Positions 7,065-14,657 of a stretch of DNA of 38,622 nucleotides are shown in pieces. This DNA is from Glycomyces fuscus. GTDB taxonomy: Bacteria; Actinomycetota; Actinomycetes; Streptosporangiales; Streptosporangiaceae. The notes under the pieces were generated by a model. It had not been told where the DNA came from and made no database searches. It was given only the letters and a program-made list of their open reading frames with translations. Positions within the stretch are counted from its first letter, which is position 1; each line of letters opens with the position of its first letter. The stretch covers positions 1 to 38,622 of the forward strand of contig NYMS01000028.1 in the NCBI GenBank assembly GCA_002529455.1, read 5' to 3'. The position numbers and the translations under genes were made by a program.

Positions 7065-8861
7065 GTGGCGTCCACCCTGCTGTCCACGCGCGACCTGCAC
7101 TTCCTGCTCTACGAGTGGCTCGACACGGAGGCACTCACCAAGCGCCCCCGCTACGCCGAACACTCCCGCGAGACCCTCGACGGCGCGCTGGAGCTGGCCG
7201 AACGCGTGGCCACCGACCACTTCGCGCCGCACAACAAGGCCAACGACGCCAACGAGCCCCGCTTCGACGGCGAGCGCGTCCACGTCATCCCCGAGGTGAG
7301 GAAGGCCCTGGAGGTCTACGCCGAGACCGGCCTGAGCGCCGCCGGGATGCCCGCCTCCGTGGGCGGCGCCCAGATCCCGCACGTGGTCTCCAGCGCGTGC
7401 GGCGCCTACTTCCAGGCCGCCAACCTGGGCACCTCGGCCTACCCCTTCCTCACCTCGGGCAACGCGCGCCTGCTCCTGGCGCACGGCAGCCCCGAGCAGG
7501 TCGACACCTGGGTGCGCCCCATGGTGGAGGGGCGCTTCACCGGAACCATGTGCCTGTCCGAGCCGCAGGCGGGCAGCTCCCTGGCCGACATCACCACCCG
7601 GGCCGAGGAGGACGGGGAGGGCGGCTACCGGCTGTTCGGCAACAAGATGTGGATCTCGGGGGGCGACCACGAGCTGACCGAGAACATCGTGCACCTGGTG
7701 CTGGCCAAGATCCCCGGAGGCCCGGCCGGGGTCAGGGGCATCTCCCTGTTCGTCGTGCCCAAGTACCTCCTGGAGACCGACGGGTCGATCGGCGAGCGCA
7801 ACGACGTCGTCCCCGCCGGGCTCAACCACAAGATGGGCTACCGCGGCACCGTCAACGCGCTGCTCAACTTCGGCGAGGGACGCCACACCCCCGGAGGGAG
7901 GCCGGGCGCTGTCGGCTACCTGGTCGGCGAGCCCCACCAGGGGCTGAAGTACATGTTCCACATGATGAACGGAGCCCGGATCGGTGTGGGCGCGGGCGCC
8001 ACCGCCGTCGGCTACACCGGCTACCTCAAGTCGCTGGCCTACGCCCGCGAGCGCCTCCAGGGCCGCCCGCTGGGTGACAAGGACCCCGAGCGGCCGCAGG
8101 TCCCCATCATCGGCCACACCGACGTGCGCCGGATGCTGCTCGCCCAGAAGAGCTACGTCGAGGGCGCGCTCGCCCTGGTGCTGTACTGCGCCCGGCTGGT
8201 GGACGAGACCGCCAGCGCGGGGGACGAGGAGGCGCGCGCCCGGGCCCACCTGCTGCTGGACGTGCTCACTCCGATCGCCAAGAGCTGGCCCTCCCAGTGG
8301 TGCGTGGAGGCCAACAGCCTGGCCATCCAGGTGCACGGCGGCTACGGGTACACGCGCGAGTACGACGTGGAGCAGCACTACCGGGACAACCGGCTCAACC
8401 CCATCCACGAGGGGACCCACGGCATCCAGGCCCTGGACCTGCTGGGGCGCAAGGCCGTGCTCGACGGCGGCTCCCGGCTGTCGCTGCTGGTGGAGACCGC
8501 GCGCGCGACGGCGGACCGGGCCCGGGAGCTGGGCGGCCGCGAGGCCGAGTACGCGCGGCTGCTGTCGGAGTCCCTGGACCGGACCGCGCGGACGGCCGCC
8601 GCGGCCTGGGCCGAGGGAGACCCGGCCGTGGCGCTGGCCAACGCCACCCCCTACCTGGAGGCGGTGGGGCACGTGGTGGTCGCCTGGATGTGGCTGGAGC
8701 AGCTGGTGGCCGCGCACGGCCGCGAGGGCGGCTTCTACGAGGGCAAGCGGGCCGCGGCGGCGTACTTCTTCCGGCACGAGTTGCCGCGCACCGGGCCGCA
8801 GTTCGACCTGGTGGCCTCCCGCGACCGCACCGTGCTGGACGTCTCGCCCGACGTCCTCTGA
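7065..8861 (+). CDS. Acyl-CoA dehydrogenase, long (about 600-residue) FadE5/DmdC-like type
   Basis: This is a 598-residue flavoprotein of the extended acyl-CoA dehydrogenase class. GTG 7065 was chosen for its perfect GAGGAGG upstream. An N-terminal helical region is followed by the FAD/acyl-binding middle domain with TMCLSEPQAGSSLADITT and KMWISGGDHE. The C-terminal helical domain contains VHGGYGYTREYDVEQHYRDN and NPIHEGTHGIQALDLLGRK, where the family's catalytic glutamate is expected. An extra C-terminal domain, present in 3-methylmercaptopropionyl-CoA dehydrogenase-like and mycobacterial FadE5-like enzymes, fills residues 470-598. The reaction is alpha,beta-dehydrogenation of an acyl-CoA in fatty acid or related catabolism; chain length is unknown. 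The promoter carries a TetR-like operator. Confidence 0.92.
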   Translation: MASTLLSTRDLHFLLYEWLDTEALTKRPRYAEHSRETLDGALELAERVATDHFAPHNKANDANEPRFDGERVHVIPEVRKALEVYAETGLSAAGMPASVGGAQIPHVVSSACGAYFQAANLGTSAYPFLTSGNARLLLAHGSPEQVDTWVRPMVEGRFTGTMCLSEPQAGSSLADITTRAEEDGEGGYRLFGNKMWISGGDHELTENIVHLVLAKIPGGPAGVRGISLFVVPKYLLETDGSIGERNDVVPAGLNHKMGYRGTVNALLNFGEGRHTPGGRPGAVGYLVGEPHQGLKYMFHMMNGARIGVGAGATAVGYTGYLKSLAYARERLQGRPLGDKDPERPQVPIIGHTDVRRMLLAQKSYVEGALALVLYCARLVDETASAGDEEARARAHLLLDVLTPIAKSWPSQWCVEANSLAIQVHGGYGYTREYDVEQHYRDNRLNPIHEGTHGIQALDLLGRKAVLDGGSRLSLLVETARATADRARELGGREAEYARLLSESLDRTARTAAAAWAEGDPAVALANATPYLEAVGHVVVAWMWLEQLVAAHGREGGFYEGKRAAAAYFFRHELPRTGPQFDLVASRDRTVLDVSPDVL

Positions 8862-8877
8862 GGGCGGCGGGAGGCGG

Positions 8878-8912
8878 CGCGAGGCCGGGGACGCGCCGTC
8901 CCCGGCCTCGCG
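8878..8912. terminator. Perfect 15-bp hairpin between convergent genes
   Basis: Arms 8878-8892 and 8898-8912 pair perfectly around a GCGCC loop. They fill the short gap between the acyl-CoA dehydrogenase stop (8861) and the stop of the convergent gene at 8914, without a T-tract. Confidence 0.75.
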
Positions 8913-8913
8913 T

Positions 8914-9276
8914 TCAGCCCCTGGCCGGGCGGAGCCGTTCGGCCTCGGGCACCTCCAGGACGAAGACCTGCCCCAGGTCGGCCCCCTCGTAGCCGTGGTC
9001 GGTGCTGGCCACCCTCACCCGCTCGGGGCTGACCTCCACGATCCGCACCCTGACCGGCTCCTCGCGCCCGGGGACGCTGAGCAGCCAGGGGTCGGCGAGG
9101 TAGGCCAGCCCGCGGGCGTCCAGGGCGGCGCGGGCGGAGTCCTCGTCACCGGGGCCGCCGACCGGGCGGCCGAAGGGCGTGACCGGCCGGTACCGTCCCT
9201 CCCCCACGGGCTCGAGGTAGCCGAGCACCTCGCCGTCCTCGTCCCGGCGGTGGGTGCGCCAGTGCGCGGGGATCAC
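8914..9276 (-). CDS. Unknown 120-residue protein coupled to a MerR regulator
   Basis: The GTG start at 9276 overlaps the MerR stop codon in a GTGA junction and has GGGAGGGAGGA just upstream, so the two are translationally coupled. The protein begins MIPAHWRTHRRDEDGEVLGYLEP and looks like a small beta-rich domain: alternating hydrophobic strands near residues 18-35 and 75-115, with VRVRIVEVSPERVRV. No transmembrane segment, signal peptide or cysteine is present. I do not recognise a family. Its coupling suggests it is co-expressed with, and perhaps co-regulated by, the drug-sensing regulator, but its role is unknown. Confidence 0.72.
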   Translation of the reverse strand: MIPAHWRTHRRDEDGEVLGYLEPVGEGRYRPVTPFGRPVGGPGDEDSARAALDARGLAYLADPWLLSVPGREEPVRVRIVEVSPERVRVASTDHGYEGADLGQVFVLEVPEAERLRPARG

Positions 9277-10046
9277 GCGTCCTCCCTCCCGTCGAGCCGC
9301 CGGCGGGCGTAGACCGCCATGGCCTCGTACTGGTAGTCGGCCAGCCCCGGGGCGAAGCCGTCGTGGACCTCGCGCCAGGGCCCCTCCTCGGCGTAGGCCC
9401 GGCCCAGGTTCTCGAACGCGCCCGCGTCCGGCGTCCACGCCCACATCCGGCTCACCGCCAGGTAGTGGATGTGCACCTCGGCCTGGACCGCCGGATCGTC
9501 GGGCGGGACGCCCGCGACCAGGTGGGCGGCCATGCGCCGCAGCTGGTCCGCGGCCTCGGCGCGGCACCGCTCCCGGTCGTCCTCGGTCATCCCCTCCGTC
9601 ACCCGCCGCGCCCGCTCCCACGCGCGCGGCCACTCGACGCGGGCGCGCTCGCTGTGGGCGGACGCGTCGAACCCGGCGAACAGCTCCTCCGGGTGGTGTG
9701 CGGCCTTCATGGTGTCCGCCTCCTCCAGTGCGTCGACGGTGCGGCGCACGGTGGCGACGAGGGTGTCGATGCGGTCCCGCTCGGCCAGCAGGCCGCGCAG
9801 GTGGTCGCGGAGCACCTCGGCCCGGTCCCCGCGCCCGTCCAGCGCACGGGCGATGTCGGGCAGCCCCATGCCCAGCTCGCGCATCACCAGGATGTGCTGG
9901 AGGCGCAGGAGCTGGCCGTGCCCGTAGTGGCGGATCCCGCCGGGCCCGGTCCGCTCCGGCTCCAGCAGGCCGATCCGGTGGTAGTGCCGCAGCGCGCGGG
10001 AGGTGACCCCGCTCATGCGGCACACCTCACCCGTCGACCAGGACAT
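9273..10046 (-). CDS. MerR family regulator with TipAS ligand-binding domain
   Basis: This is a 257-residue protein with an N-terminal MerR winged helix (WSTGEVCRMSGVTSRALRHY, residues 3-22; HRIGLLEPERTG). A dimerisation coiled coil spans about residues 75-110. The C-terminal part (about 125-250) matches the TipAS antibiotic-recognition domain, with EWPRAWERA, MRRMAAHL-like helices and a final LADYQYEAMAVYARRRL. Family members activate transcription by untwisting promoters with long spacers when they bind thiopeptides or other hydrophobic drugs. Its own promoter has exactly that architecture (10094-10124), which implies autoregulation. It is co-transcribed with the unknown gene ending at 8914. 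Confidence 0.93.
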   Translation of the reverse strand: MSWSTGEVCRMSGVTSRALRHYHRIGLLEPERTGPGGIRHYGHGQLLRLQHILVMRELGMGLPDIARALDGRGDRAEVLRDHLRGLLAERDRIDTLVATVRRTVDALEEADTMKAAHHPEELFAGFDASAHSERARVEWPRAWERARRVTEGMTEDDRERCRAEAADQLRRMAAHLVAGVPPDDPAVQAEVHIHYLAVSRMWAWTPDAGAFENLGRAYAEEGPWREVHDGFAPGLADYQYEAMAVYARRRLDGREDA

Positions 10047-10093
10047 CGCGGACTCTCCCCCTCGTCGGGCCGGTCCCTCCGGCCCGGGAGACG

Positions 10094-10124
10094 ACGTTAG
10101 GCGTTGACGCTACGTCAACCGCAA
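10094..10124 (-). promoter_or_regulatory. MerR-type promoter with 19-bp spacer and dyad
   Basis: Reading the minus strand, -35 TTGCGG (10124-10119) and -10 TAACGT (10099-10094) are separated by 19 bp. The spacer and -35 edge hold the inverted repeat GTTGACG-TAG-CGTCAAC (10119-10103). An over-long spacer occupied by a dyad is the hallmark of MerR-activated promoters. The start codon of the MerR gene is about 40 bp downstream of the predicted transcription start. Confidence 0.72.
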
Positions 10125-10223
10125 CGCGGTTTCCGCCCGGTGTCGGCGGCCGCCCCGCACCGGGAGGCCTCCGTTCGGGGGCGGACACGGAAAAACCGCT
10201 TCGGCGCGGGCGGGGTCCTGTGC

Positions 10224-10229
10224 CAGGCT
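10224..10229 (+). promoter_or_regulatory. Leaderless-type -10 box for the DinB-like gene
   Basis: CAGGCT lies 6 nt before ATG 10236 with no Shine-Dalgarno sequence between, which fits a leaderless message. Confidence 0.4.
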
Positions 10230-10235
10230 GGCCCC

Positions 10236-10814
10236 ATGCCCGACCCTCGCTCCGCACTGCTGCGCTGGCAGTTCGACCTCACCTGGTCCCTGTTCGAGTA
10301 CCACCTGGAGCGCCTGGGCCCCGGCGACCTGCTGTGGGAGCCCGGCCCGCTGTGCTGGACGGTGCGCCGGGACGGGGACGGCCGGTGGGTCCCCGACTGG
10401 GCCGACACCGAACCCGACCCCGTGCCCGTCCCCACCGCCGCCTGGGTCACCTGGCACATCGGCTGGTGGTGGTCGGTGGCCCTGGACCACCTGCGGGGGC
10501 ACACCCCGAGGGAGGGCGAGGAGGTCCGCTGGCCGGGTCCGGAGGAGGCGGCCGACTGGCTGCGCGGCCTGCGGACGCAGTGGCATGCGGTGCTGGACGG
10601 GCTCGCCGGGCAGGACCTGGACGCCCCCGCCGCGTTCCCCTGGCCGCCGGACTCGGGGCTGACGGTCGAGCACACGGCCGCCTGGGTCAACGCCGAGCTG
10701 ATGAAGAACGTGGCCGAGCTCGGTCAGCTGCGGCTGCTGCGGGCCGCGTCGGCGCACGCGCGGCGGTCGGACCCGCCGACCGGGGCGCCGGGCGGGGCGG
10801 GTCAGCCCACGTAG
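10236..10814 (+). CDS. DinB superfamily protein
   Basis: This is a 192-residue all-helical protein. Its central motif AAWVTWHIGWWWSVALDHL (residues 68-86) and the later AAWVNAELMKNVAELGQLRLL resemble the actinobacterial DinB four-helix-bundle family, which uses a histidine triad to bind a metal. Some DinB relatives are thiol-dependent transferases, but no activity can be assigned here. ATG 10236 begins a compact fold; upstream in-frame sequence is arginine-rich shadow. The 3' end overlaps the convergent glycosyltransferase gene by 13 bp. Confidence 0.8.
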   Translation: MPDPRSALLRWQFDLTWSLFEYHLERLGPGDLLWEPGPLCWTVRRDGDGRWVPDWADTEPDPVPVPTAAWVTWHIGWWWSVALDHLRGHTPREGEEVRWPGPEEAADWLRGLRTQWHAVLDGLAGQDLDAPAAFPWPPDSGLTVEHTAAWVNAELMKNVAELGQLRLLRAASAHARRSDPPTGAPGGAGQPT

Positions 10815-11701
10815 CGCCGCGCCCGGGAGTCCCGGCGGGGAGCCTCCAGCGTGCGCAGCCCCCGCTCCACCTGCGGCGGGACCGGCGCGCGCTCCCTCAG
10901 CACCCAGGGCAGCCCGCCGAGGGCCTCGGCCACGGCCATCGCGCTCGGCAGGTCGCGCGGCACCGACCGCAGCACCGACCAGGTGTGCCGCCACGCCCCG
11001 TCCACCGGGCGCCGCAGCCACGCGGTCCACAGGGTGTTGCGGATGCCCAGGCGCCGCCGCCGGGTGGGGTCGCGCACCGGGGACGCGGCGTGGTGGGCGA
11101 CGGTGTCCTCGTCCCAGCACATCCACCACCCGGCGGCCGCCAGGTCCAGCGCCAGCAGTTCCTCCTCGCCGCCCATCCACAGGCGCCGGGAGAAGCCCCC
11201 CGCCTGCCAGAAGGCGCGGACGCGGAACACGGTGACCCCGGCCAGCACCCCCAGCAGGGCGGGGCCGGGCAGCCAGTCCGGTCCGGGCACCGGCGAGTGG
11301 CGCAGCTCCGGGGTGATGGGGTCCTCGCTCCCGGCGGGCTCGACGATCAGCCGGGCCGTCACCGACCCCAGCCCGGGGTGGGCGTCCAGCAGGTCGGCGG
11401 CCCGCTCCAGGGAGCCCGGCTCCCACCAGGTGTCGTCGTCGCAGAAGGCGACGTAGGGCGTGTCCAGGGCCTCCACCCCGACGTTGCGGCCCACCGAGCC
11501 CAGATTGGCCCCGGCCCGGACGAGCCGCGCCCACGGGTGGCGCTCGGCGACGGCCGCGGCCGTGCCGTCGCCGGAGGCGTTGTCCACGACGACGGTCGGC
11601 GGCGGTCCCGGCAGGGCCTCCAACCGGTTCAGGGTGCGCAGCAGCTCCTCCCGGCGGTCGCGGGTGATGACCACGACGCCGACGCGGGCGCTCTCGCTCA
11701 T
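10802..11701 (-). CDS. GT2 family glycosyltransferase (last gene of heptose array)
   Basis: This is a 299-residue GT-A enzyme. It opens with GVVVITRDRREELLRTL, the nucleotide-binding strand TVVVDNASGDGT, and the DxD-type metal site FCDDDTWW near residue 87. An acceptor-site segment (WMGGEEELLALDLAAAGW) follows. No membrane span is present, so it probably acts at the cytoplasmic face. The ATG overlaps the upstream gene's stop as ATGA, with GGAGGAGG upstream. It is clearly paralogous to the neighbour at 11698, sharing TPYVAFCDDD, PGSLE, AAD.LDAHP.LG and matching order throughout, which points to a tandem duplication. Donor and acceptor are unknown; context suggests assembly of a heptose-containing glycan. 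Confidence 0.9.
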   Translation of the reverse strand: MSESARVGVVVITRDRREELLRTLNRLEALPGPPPTVVVDNASGDGTAAAVAERHPWARLVRAGANLGSVGRNVGVEALDTPYVAFCDDDTWWEPGSLERAADLLDAHPGLGSVTARLIVEPAGSEDPITPELRHSPVPGPDWLPGPALLGVLAGVTVFRVRAFWQAGGFSRRLWMGGEEELLALDLAAAGWWMCWDEDTVAHHAASPVRDPTRRRRLGIRNTLWTAWLRRPVDGAWRHTWSVLRSVPRDLPSAMAVAEALGGLPWVLRERAPVPPQVERGLRTLEAPRRDSRARRYVG

Positions 11702-12573
11702 GCCTCCTCCAACAGGGACAGGTCCCGTTCCACGTGCGCGGGTACCGGGCGGCGCCGGGCCAGCACCGCCGGCAGGACCCGCAGCGCCCCGGTCAGGGCG
11801 CCGCGCGAGACGGGGTCGCGCAGCGAGCGCCCCGCCAGCCGGGCCGTCCGCGCCAGGGCCAGGCCGGGGCGGCGGCGCAGCCAGACCGTCAGGAGGGCGT
11901 TGCGCTCCTCCAGCGTGCGCCGCCACAGGCCGGGCGGGCGCGCCGGGGACGGGTGGTGGTGCACGCGCACGTGCTCCAGGTGGCACAGCTCCCAGCCCGA
12001 GGCCGCCAGGTCCTGGGCCAGGAGGGCCTCCTCCCCGGCGAAGAACAGCAGGTGGTTGAAACCGCCCACCCTGGTGAAGGCCCCGCGCCGCACCACGGCC
12101 GCGCAGGCCAGGAAGCCGAGGATGCGCGGCCCTGGCAGGCCGTCGCCGTCCGGGAGCGGGCTGCTGGCCAGCGCCCCGTTGAGCGGGTCCGGCCGCCCCT
12201 CCTCCCCGACGAACACCGACGCGGCGACCAGCCCCAGGCGCGGGTGGGCGTCGAGGGCGTCGGCCGCCGCCTCCAGCGACCCCGGCGCCCACCAGGAGTC
12301 GTCGTCGCAGAAGGCGACGTAGGGCGTCTCGGCGTGCGCCACCCCGGTGTTGCGGGCGACGCAGCCGGTGTTGCGGTCCTGGCGCACGAGCAGGACGTCG
12401 GGGAAGCCCTCGCGCACGGCCTCGGCGGTGCCGTCGGTGGAGGCGTTGTCCACGACCACGACGGGCGGCCGGGGCTCCAGCTCCTCCAGGTGCCGCAGCG
12501 TGCGCAGCAGTTCCCCGCGCCGGTCGCGGGTGGCCACCACCACGGTGACCCGTGAGCGCTCCGGATTCCCCAC
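11698..12573 (-). CDS. GT2 family glycosyltransferase (paralogue of next gene)
   Basis: This 291-residue GT2 enzyme has TVVVATRDRRGELLRTL, VVVVDNASTDGT, the metal-binding FCDDDSWW and FFAGEEALLAQDLAASGW. GTG 12573 is the first start giving a full fold and has GGAG close upstream. The gene runs into its paralogue through a 4-bp overlap. The two proteins keep the same motif order but differ in the acceptor half, so they probably add related sugars to different positions. Family membership is certain; specificity is not. Confidence 0.9.
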   Translation of the reverse strand: MGNPERSRVTVVVATRDRRGELLRTLRHLEELEPRPPVVVVDNASTDGTAEAVREGFPDVLLVRQDRNTGCVARNTGVAHAETPYVAFCDDDSWWAPGSLEAAADALDAHPRLGLVAASVFVGEEGRPDPLNGALASSPLPDGDGLPGPRILGFLACAAVVRRGAFTRVGGFNHLLFFAGEEALLAQDLAASGWELCHLEHVRVHHHPSPARPPGLWRRTLEERNALLTVWLRRRPGLALARTARLAGRSLRDPVSRGALTGALRVLPAVLARRRPVPAHVERDLSLLEEA

Positions 12574-12645
12574 TCCGGCCCCTCCCCTCTCCGTGTCCCG
12601 GTCCGCGCGGCGGGGCGCCCGCGACGGCGCCCGCCGCTTTGCCGC

Positions 12646-13638
12646 CTAGTTGGCGGGCGTGGCCCCCTCGGGCAGGTCCTCGTAGCGGTCGCGCTGGTCG
12701 ACGAAGTAGGCGACGGTGCGGCGCAGCCCCTCCTCCAGGCGTATGCGCGGCCTCCAGTCCAGGACCTCGTCGGCCATGCGGATGTCGGGGCGCCGGAAGT
12801 GCGGGTCGTCCTCGGGGCGCTCGACGAAGGTGATCTCCGACCGCGTCCCGGTGACGTTGAGGACGACGCGGGCCAGGCTCAGCACGGACAGCTCCTCGTC
12901 ACTGCCGATGTTGACCGGCCCCGTCACCTCGCTGTCGGCCAGGGCGAGCAGGCCCCGCACGGTGTCGTCCACGTAGCACAGCGAACGCGTCTGGTGGCCG
13001 TCGCCGGCCACCGTCAGGGGCCTGCCCTCCAGCGCCTGGTTGACGAAGGTGGGCACCATGCGGCCGTCGTCGGCGCGCATGCGCGGCCCGTAGCAGTTGA
13101 AGATGCGGGCGATGCCCACGTCGGCGCCGCGGGCGCGGTGGTGGGCCATGGTCAGCGACTCGGCGTAGCGCTTGGCCTCGTCGTAGACGCTGCGCGGGCC
13201 GACCGGGTTGACGTTGCCCCAGTAGGTCTCGCGCTGCGGGTACTCCAGCGGGTCGCCGTACACCTCGCTGGTGGAGGCCAGGACCATGCGGGCGCCGTAG
13301 CGCTCGGCGCACTCCAGCGCGTTGCTGGTGCCCAGGCTGCCCGCCTCCAGCGTCTCCACGGGCAGGCGCAGGTAGTCCGGCGGCGACGCGGCCGAGGCCA
13401 GGTGGAACACCGTGTCCACGGGTTCCTCCAGCGTGAACGGTTCGGTGAGGTCGGCCTCCATCAGCTCGAACCACGGGTGCCCGGCCAGGTGCGCCACGTT
13501 CTGCGCGCGGCCGGTGGCGAAGTTGTCCAGGCACACCACGCGTGTGCCCCTCTCCAGCAGCCGCTCGCACAGATGGGAGCCGATGAATCCGGCCCCACCG
13601 GTGACCAGGGCCCTTCCTCTCGACGCGTACTCACGCAT
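12646..13638 (-). CDS. NAD-dependent epimerase/dehydratase, UDP-glucuronate decarboxylase-like
   Basis: This is a 330-residue extended SDR. Residues 13-21 TGGAGFIGS bind NAD. The chain then follows the UDP-xylose synthase pattern closely: FHLASAASPPDYL, catalytic STSEVYGDP (122-130), NPVGPRSVYDEAKR (with Tyr152 and Lys156), RIFNCYGPRMRADDGRMV and GDGHQTRSLCYVDD. By family, it would oxidise and decarboxylate UDP-glucuronate to UDP-xylose; a different NDP-sugar substrate remains possible. A strong GGAGGTGG precedes the ATG. It lies 72 bp before the two GT2 genes, which could use its product. It does not look like the heptose epimerase HldD. Confidence 0.86.
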   Translation of the reverse strand: MREYASRGRALVTGGAGFIGSHLCERLLERGTRVVCLDNFATGRAQNVAHLAGHPWFELMEADLTEPFTLEEPVDTVFHLASAASPPDYLRLPVETLEAGSLGTSNALECAERYGARMVLASTSEVYGDPLEYPQRETYWGNVNPVGPRSVYDEAKRYAESLTMAHHRARGADVGIARIFNCYGPRMRADDGRMVPTFVNQALEGRPLTVAGDGHQTRSLCYVDDTVRGLLALADSEVTGPVNIGSDEELSVLSLARVVLNVTGTRSEITFVERPEDDPHFRRPDIRMADEVLDWRPRIRLEEGLRRTVAYFVDQRDRYEDLPEGATPAN

Positions 13639-13893
13639 CGTCGCCCACCTCCTCGGATGGTCTCACCGCTTGCCTGGATGCCGTTCTGCGGCCCCAGGGC
13701 CTGTCTTGTGAACGGATTCTCGGTGTGAGGGGGGTGGTTCGGGCGCCCACGGGATTCTGGAGGTGCCGGAGGTGAGACCGCGAGGAACGAGCCGTCTCAC
13801 CGGAGGCGCCACTGTGCCTGCTTCGACCCGATTCCCGTACTCCGGGCGCCCGAAGGCGGGCCGAAGCGAAGCGGAGGCCCCGAAAGACACCGC
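13639..13893. other. Non-coding gap inside the glycan array
   Basis: This 255-bp gap is the largest in the minus-strand array and has no convincing ORF. It contains a copy of the post-stop repeat (about 13852-13893). It could hold a separate promoter for the epimerase-GT2-GT2 group, but no clear -35/-10 pair was found. Confidence 0.4.
13852..13893 (-). repeat. Degenerate post-stop repeat, copy B
   Basis: Read on the minus strand straight after the SDR stop codon: GCGGTGTCTTTCGGGGCC, then TCCGCTTCG, then GGCCCGCC. Copy C, after the stop at 24884, reads GGCGGTGTCTCCCGGGATC, then GGCTCCGCTTCGGCCCGCC. Both begin within two bases of a stop codon. This is a short repeat family tied to gene 3' ends; role unknown. 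Confidence 0.5.
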
Positions 13894-14580
13894 TCAGGGC
13901 CAGGACGTCTCCTGCGAGGGGCAGATCACCATCTCGCGTACCTCGCAGCCGGGCGGCTGGCTCAGCGCGAACACCACCGCGCGGGCCACGTCCTCGGGCG
14001 CGTTGAGCTTGGCGTCCGGGCCCGGCTTGTACTGGTCGGGCCTGTCGTCGAAGAAGGACGTGCTCATGCCCCCGGGGATCAGGAGCGTCACCCCGACCTG
14101 GCCGGCGAGCTCGGCGGCCAGCGCCCGGGTGAAGCCCACGACCCCGAACTTGGAGGCGCAGTAGGCGGTGGCGTCGCTGAGCGCGCGCAGGCCGAGCGTG
14201 GAGGCGCAGTTGACCACCGTGCCCTTGGAGGCGCGCAGGTGCGGCAGGGCCGCGCGGGTCACGGCGGCGGTGCCGAGCAGGTTGACCTGGACGACCCGCT
14301 CCCAGTCCTCGGCGGACACGTCGGTGAGCGTGCCGCAGGCGTCGGTCCCGCCCGCGTTGACCAGGGCGTCGATGCGCCCGTGCTGGACGCTGACCTGCTG
14401 CACGACGCGCTCGACCGCGTCGCGGTCGGCCAGGTCCACCTGGTGGAAGGGCAGGTCGTTGCCGGGGTGCTGCCGGTCCAGGATGATCGGCTTCCCGCCC
14501 TCGGCGGCCACGGCCTGCGCGGTGGCGGCACCCAGGCCCGAGGACCCTCCGGTGATCAGCGTGTTTCCGAGTGGGCGCAT
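13894..14580 (-). CDS. Short-chain dehydrogenase/reductase
   Basis: This is a 228-residue classical SDR. TGGSSGLG (10-17) is the cofactor loop and ILDRQ (33-37) suggests NAD(H) preference. NAGG lies at 76-79, the catalytic tetrad is Asn100, Ser127, Tyr140 and Lys144 (YCASK), and a PGGMSTSF segment follows. GAGGGAG precedes the ATG. It sits 77 bp behind hldE in the heptose array. By family it would oxidise or reduce a hydroxyl or keto group; a step on the heptose or another NDP-sugar is plausible, but nothing in the sequence names the substrate. Confidence 0.88.
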   Translation of the reverse strand: MRPLGNTLITGGSSGLGAATAQAVAAEGGKPIILDRQHPGNDLPFHQVDLADRDAVERVVQQVSVQHGRIDALVNAGGTDACGTLTDVSAEDWERVVQVNLLGTAAVTRAALPHLRASKGTVVNCASTLGLRALSDATAYCASKFGVVGFTRALAAELAGQVGVTLLIPGGMSTSFFDDRPDQYKPGPDAKLNAPEDVARAVVFALSQPPGCEVREMVICPSQETSWP

Positions 14581-14657
14581 CTTTCTCCCTCAGCTCTTCG
14601 TCGTCGTTCGTCTTTCGGATCCGGGGCACCGGGGACCGGGGTGCCGGTCTCCGGGGC

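Noticed and set aside
12646..13638. Assignment of this epimerase as ADP-heptose 6-epimerase (HldD)
   Set aside because: Motifs such as ASAASPPDYL, STSEVYGDP and NPVGPRSVYDEAKR follow UDP-glucuronate decarboxylase, not HldD.
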